Source: an uncultured Microbulbifer sp.
GTDB taxonomy: Bacteria > Pseudomonadota > Gammaproteobacteria > Pseudomonadales > Cellvibrionaceae
Assembly (NCBI RefSeq): GCF_947504145.1
Contig: NZ_CANNGQ010000001.1
Coordinates: forward strand, 496,001 to 560,000
Length of the DNA stretch: 64,000 bases
Direction: 5' to 3'
Numbering within the stretch: position 1 is the stretch's first letter; every line of letters starts with the position of its first letter. The notes beneath the pieces are model-generated. The model was not told where the DNA came from, ran no database searches, and saw only the letters and a list, made by a program, of their open reading frames with translations. A program made the position numbers and the translations under genes. This document shows positions 62,545 through 64,000 of the stretch, piece by piece.

Positions 62545-63894
62545 ATGAACAAAAGCCAGTTACAGCAGCATGACCGCGATCACCTGTTGCACCCGTTTAC
62601 AGATTTTCACGATCTGGGCAACCAGGGCACTCGGGTGATCACCAGTGCCGAGGGCGCCTATATCACCGATATCGATGGGCACCAGATGCTCGACGGTATG
62701 TCCGGCCTGTGGTGCTGTAACCTGGGCTATAGCCGCCGGGAAATCAGTGAGGCAATTTACGAGCAGCTGAACAAGCTGCCGTTCTATAACAGTTTTTTCC
62801 AGTGCACCACGGTGCCCTCCATCGAGCTGGCCGATATGCTGGCGGACGTCACGCCCGCCGGTATGAACAATGTGTTCTTTACCGGCTCCGGCAGTGAGGC
62901 CAACGACACCAACCTGCGCATCATCCGCCGCTACTGGGACCTGCAAGAACAGCCCGAGAAGCGCATCGTCATTTCGCGTAAAAACGCCTATCACGGCTCC
63001 ACCATCGGTGGTGCCAGCCTCGGCGGTATGAGCGGGATGCACAAACAGTTCCAGGGGCTCGATTATATTGAGCATGTGCAGCAGCCCTACTGGTTTGGTG
63101 AGGGTGGCGACATGTCGCCGGAAGAGTTTGGCGTACAGGCTGCGCGGAGTCTGGATGAGAAGATTCAGGAACTCGGCCCGGAAAAAGTGGCCGCGTTTAT
63201 CGCCGAGCCAATTCAGGGTGCCGGTGGTGTGATCATTCCGCCGGAAACCTACTGGCCGGAAATCAAAAAAGTGCTGGACCAGTACGACATCCTGCTGGTG
63301 ATGGACGAGGTGATTTTCGGTTTTGGCCGTACCGGGGAATGGTTTGGTGCCGACTATTACGGCATGAAGCCGGATCTGATGACCTTCGCCAAAGCGGTGA
63401 CCAATGGTTATTTCCCGCTGGGGGGAACCATGGTTAGCGACCGCGTGGCCGGTGTCATCAAGGCAAAGGGCGGCGAGTTTACCCACGGGTATACCTATTC
63501 GGCGCACCCGGCAGCCTGTATGGCCGGTATCGCCACCATCAATATCCTTCGCGAAGAAAAAATCGTCGAAAATGTACGCGACAACACCGGCCCATACCTG
63601 GCCAAGCGTTGGGCGGAGCTGGCGGACCACTCGATTGTGGGCGAGGCGCGCAGCCTGGGCCTTGTGGGTGCGCTGGAACTGGTGAAGGACAAGGGCAGCC
63701 GTGCACGCTTTGATGACAAATGTACCGCAGGTGCAGTGTGCCGGGATATGAGTATCAAACACGGCCTGGTGATGCGCGCGACTGGCGACACCATGATCAT
63801 CGCACCACCGCTGATTCTCACGAAAGAGCAGATTGACGAGCTGGTGGAAAAGGCGCACCGTGCGTTGGATGATACCGCTCGAGCCATGGCATAA
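62545..63894 (+). CDS. Class III omega-amino acid/polyamine:pyruvate aminotransferase
   Basis: A 449-residue class III PLP aminotransferase. The PLP Lys-283 lies in 'LMTFAKAVTNGYFPLGG', the Asp in 'LLVMDEVIFGFGRTGEW', and the phosphate loop in 'FFTGSGSEANDTNLR'. The N-terminal 'LHPFTDFHDLGNQGTRVI' matches SpuC-like putrescine/beta-alanine:pyruvate transaminases. The exact amine donor is uncertain, so no symbol is given. A following gene starts 45 bases downstream. Confidence 0.92.
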   Translation: MNKSQLQQHDRDHLLHPFTDFHDLGNQGTRVITSAEGAYITDIDGHQMLDGMSGLWCCNLGYSRREISEAIYEQLNKLPFYNSFFQCTTVPSIELADMLADVTPAGMNNVFFTGSGSEANDTNLRIIRRYWDLQEQPEKRIVISRKNAYHGSTIGGASLGGMSGMHKQFQGLDYIEHVQQPYWFGEGGDMSPEEFGVQAARSLDEKIQELGPEKVAAFIAEPIQGAGGVIIPPETYWPEIKKVLDQYDILLVMDEVIFGFGRTGEWFGADYYGMKPDLMTFAKAVTNGYFPLGGTMVSDRVAGVIKAKGGEFTHGYTYSAHPAACMAGIATINILREEKIVENVRDNTGPYLAKRWAELADHSIVGEARSLGLVGALELVKDKGSRARFDDKCTAGAVCRDMSIKHGLVMRATGDTMIIAPPLILTKEQIDELVEKAHRALDDTARAMA

Positions 63895-63939
63895 ACTGGC
63901 TCCTGAACGCAACAAGTTCCCACCAACGTGAATCGTTTT

Positions 63940-64000
63940 ATGGCAGCACAAAAACAATATCAGCCGTCCGCACAATTGCTTTCGGATTCGGAAGCATTTC
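63940..64000 (+). CDS. Partial start of a downstream gene (runs off right edge)
   Basis: Only about 20 residues are visible, beginning MAAQKQYQPSAQ and continuing in frame to the window end. An in-frame GTG at 63928 is an alternative start. It is too short to identify. Proximity to the transaminase suggests one operon, perhaps for polyamine or amino-acid catabolism. Confidence 0.5.
   Translation, partial: MAAQKQYQPSAQLLSDSEAF

Noticed and set aside
62560-63975. Long antisense frame across the class III transaminase (471 codons)
   Set aside because: The plus-strand enzyme has intact catalytic motifs; the mirror frame has none.

Overview
The window is a GC-rich, gene-dense chromosomal segment of a gammaproteobacterium. 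Gene content and order (rpoE-rseA-mucB-rseC, mucD-lepA-lepB-DUF4845-rnc-era-recO, gacS opposite cysM followed by relA-mazG, and ygfZ opposite sdhE-ygfX) fit a marine Cellvibrionales/Pseudomonas-like lineage. Microbulbifer is my best guess. That is an inference from protein resemblance, not a measured placement. I see no rRNA, tRNA, insertion sequence, prophage or CRISPR array.

Layout. 1-2.4 kb (minus): LemA, two TPM-domain proteins and a truncated anchored coiled-coil protein. 2.5-6.0 kb (plus): YaeQ, YajQ, a secreted phytase-like esterase and two adjacent uracil-DNA glycosylases, one with four cysteines placed as in iron-sulfur UDGs. 6.0-9.6 kb: ygfZ, sdhE-ygfX and nadB, tied to flavin, Fe-S and NAD metabolism. 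9.8-22.5 kb: the sigma-E envelope-stress operon and the lepA-to-recO housekeeping run. A murein-peptide recycling pair (dipeptide epimerase and MpaA) sits between rseC and mucD. 22.5-31.9 kb: GacS-type hybrid kinase, cysM, relA, mazG, adk, hemH. 32-38 kb: a histone-H1-like protein ending in two AT-hooks, tsaB, uppP, a beta-hydroxyacid dehydrogenase, a queuosine-mannosyltransferase-like glycosyltransferase and trpS.

38-47.7 kb is more accessory: an MscS channel, two proteins resembling g-type lysozyme inhibitors on either side of a secreted lipase, a PH-domain membrane protein, a 6-phosphogluconate dehydrogenase with an unusual cofactor-binding loop, small lipoproteins, rdgC, a HAD phosphatase, a YbaK deacylase and a small barrel-like protein. 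47.8-64 kb is amino-acid and peptide catabolism: PepD, RNase II, leucine dehydrogenase, a two-domain M16 lipoprotein protease, a secreted amidohydrolase, a SIMPL lipoprotein, a class V PLP enzyme opposite a VOC protein and patatin, a GntR regulator and a class III transaminase.

How it works together: envelope maintenance is the main theme (sigma-E cascade, MucD, LepB, UppP, MpaA/epimerase, lysozyme-inhibitor-like proteins, MscS), alongside global stress control (GacS, RelA) and protein/amino-acid use. Several genes need TTG or GTG starts. I found no convincing entirely new multi-gene system. The best leads are the Fe-S-type UDG beside Ung, the AT-hook histone-like protein, the bacterial queuosine glycosyltransferase homologue, the lysozyme-inhibitor-like/lipase trio, the altered 6PGDH cofactor loop, and the sigma-E operon with a recycling module inserted and a possible second sigma-E promoter.
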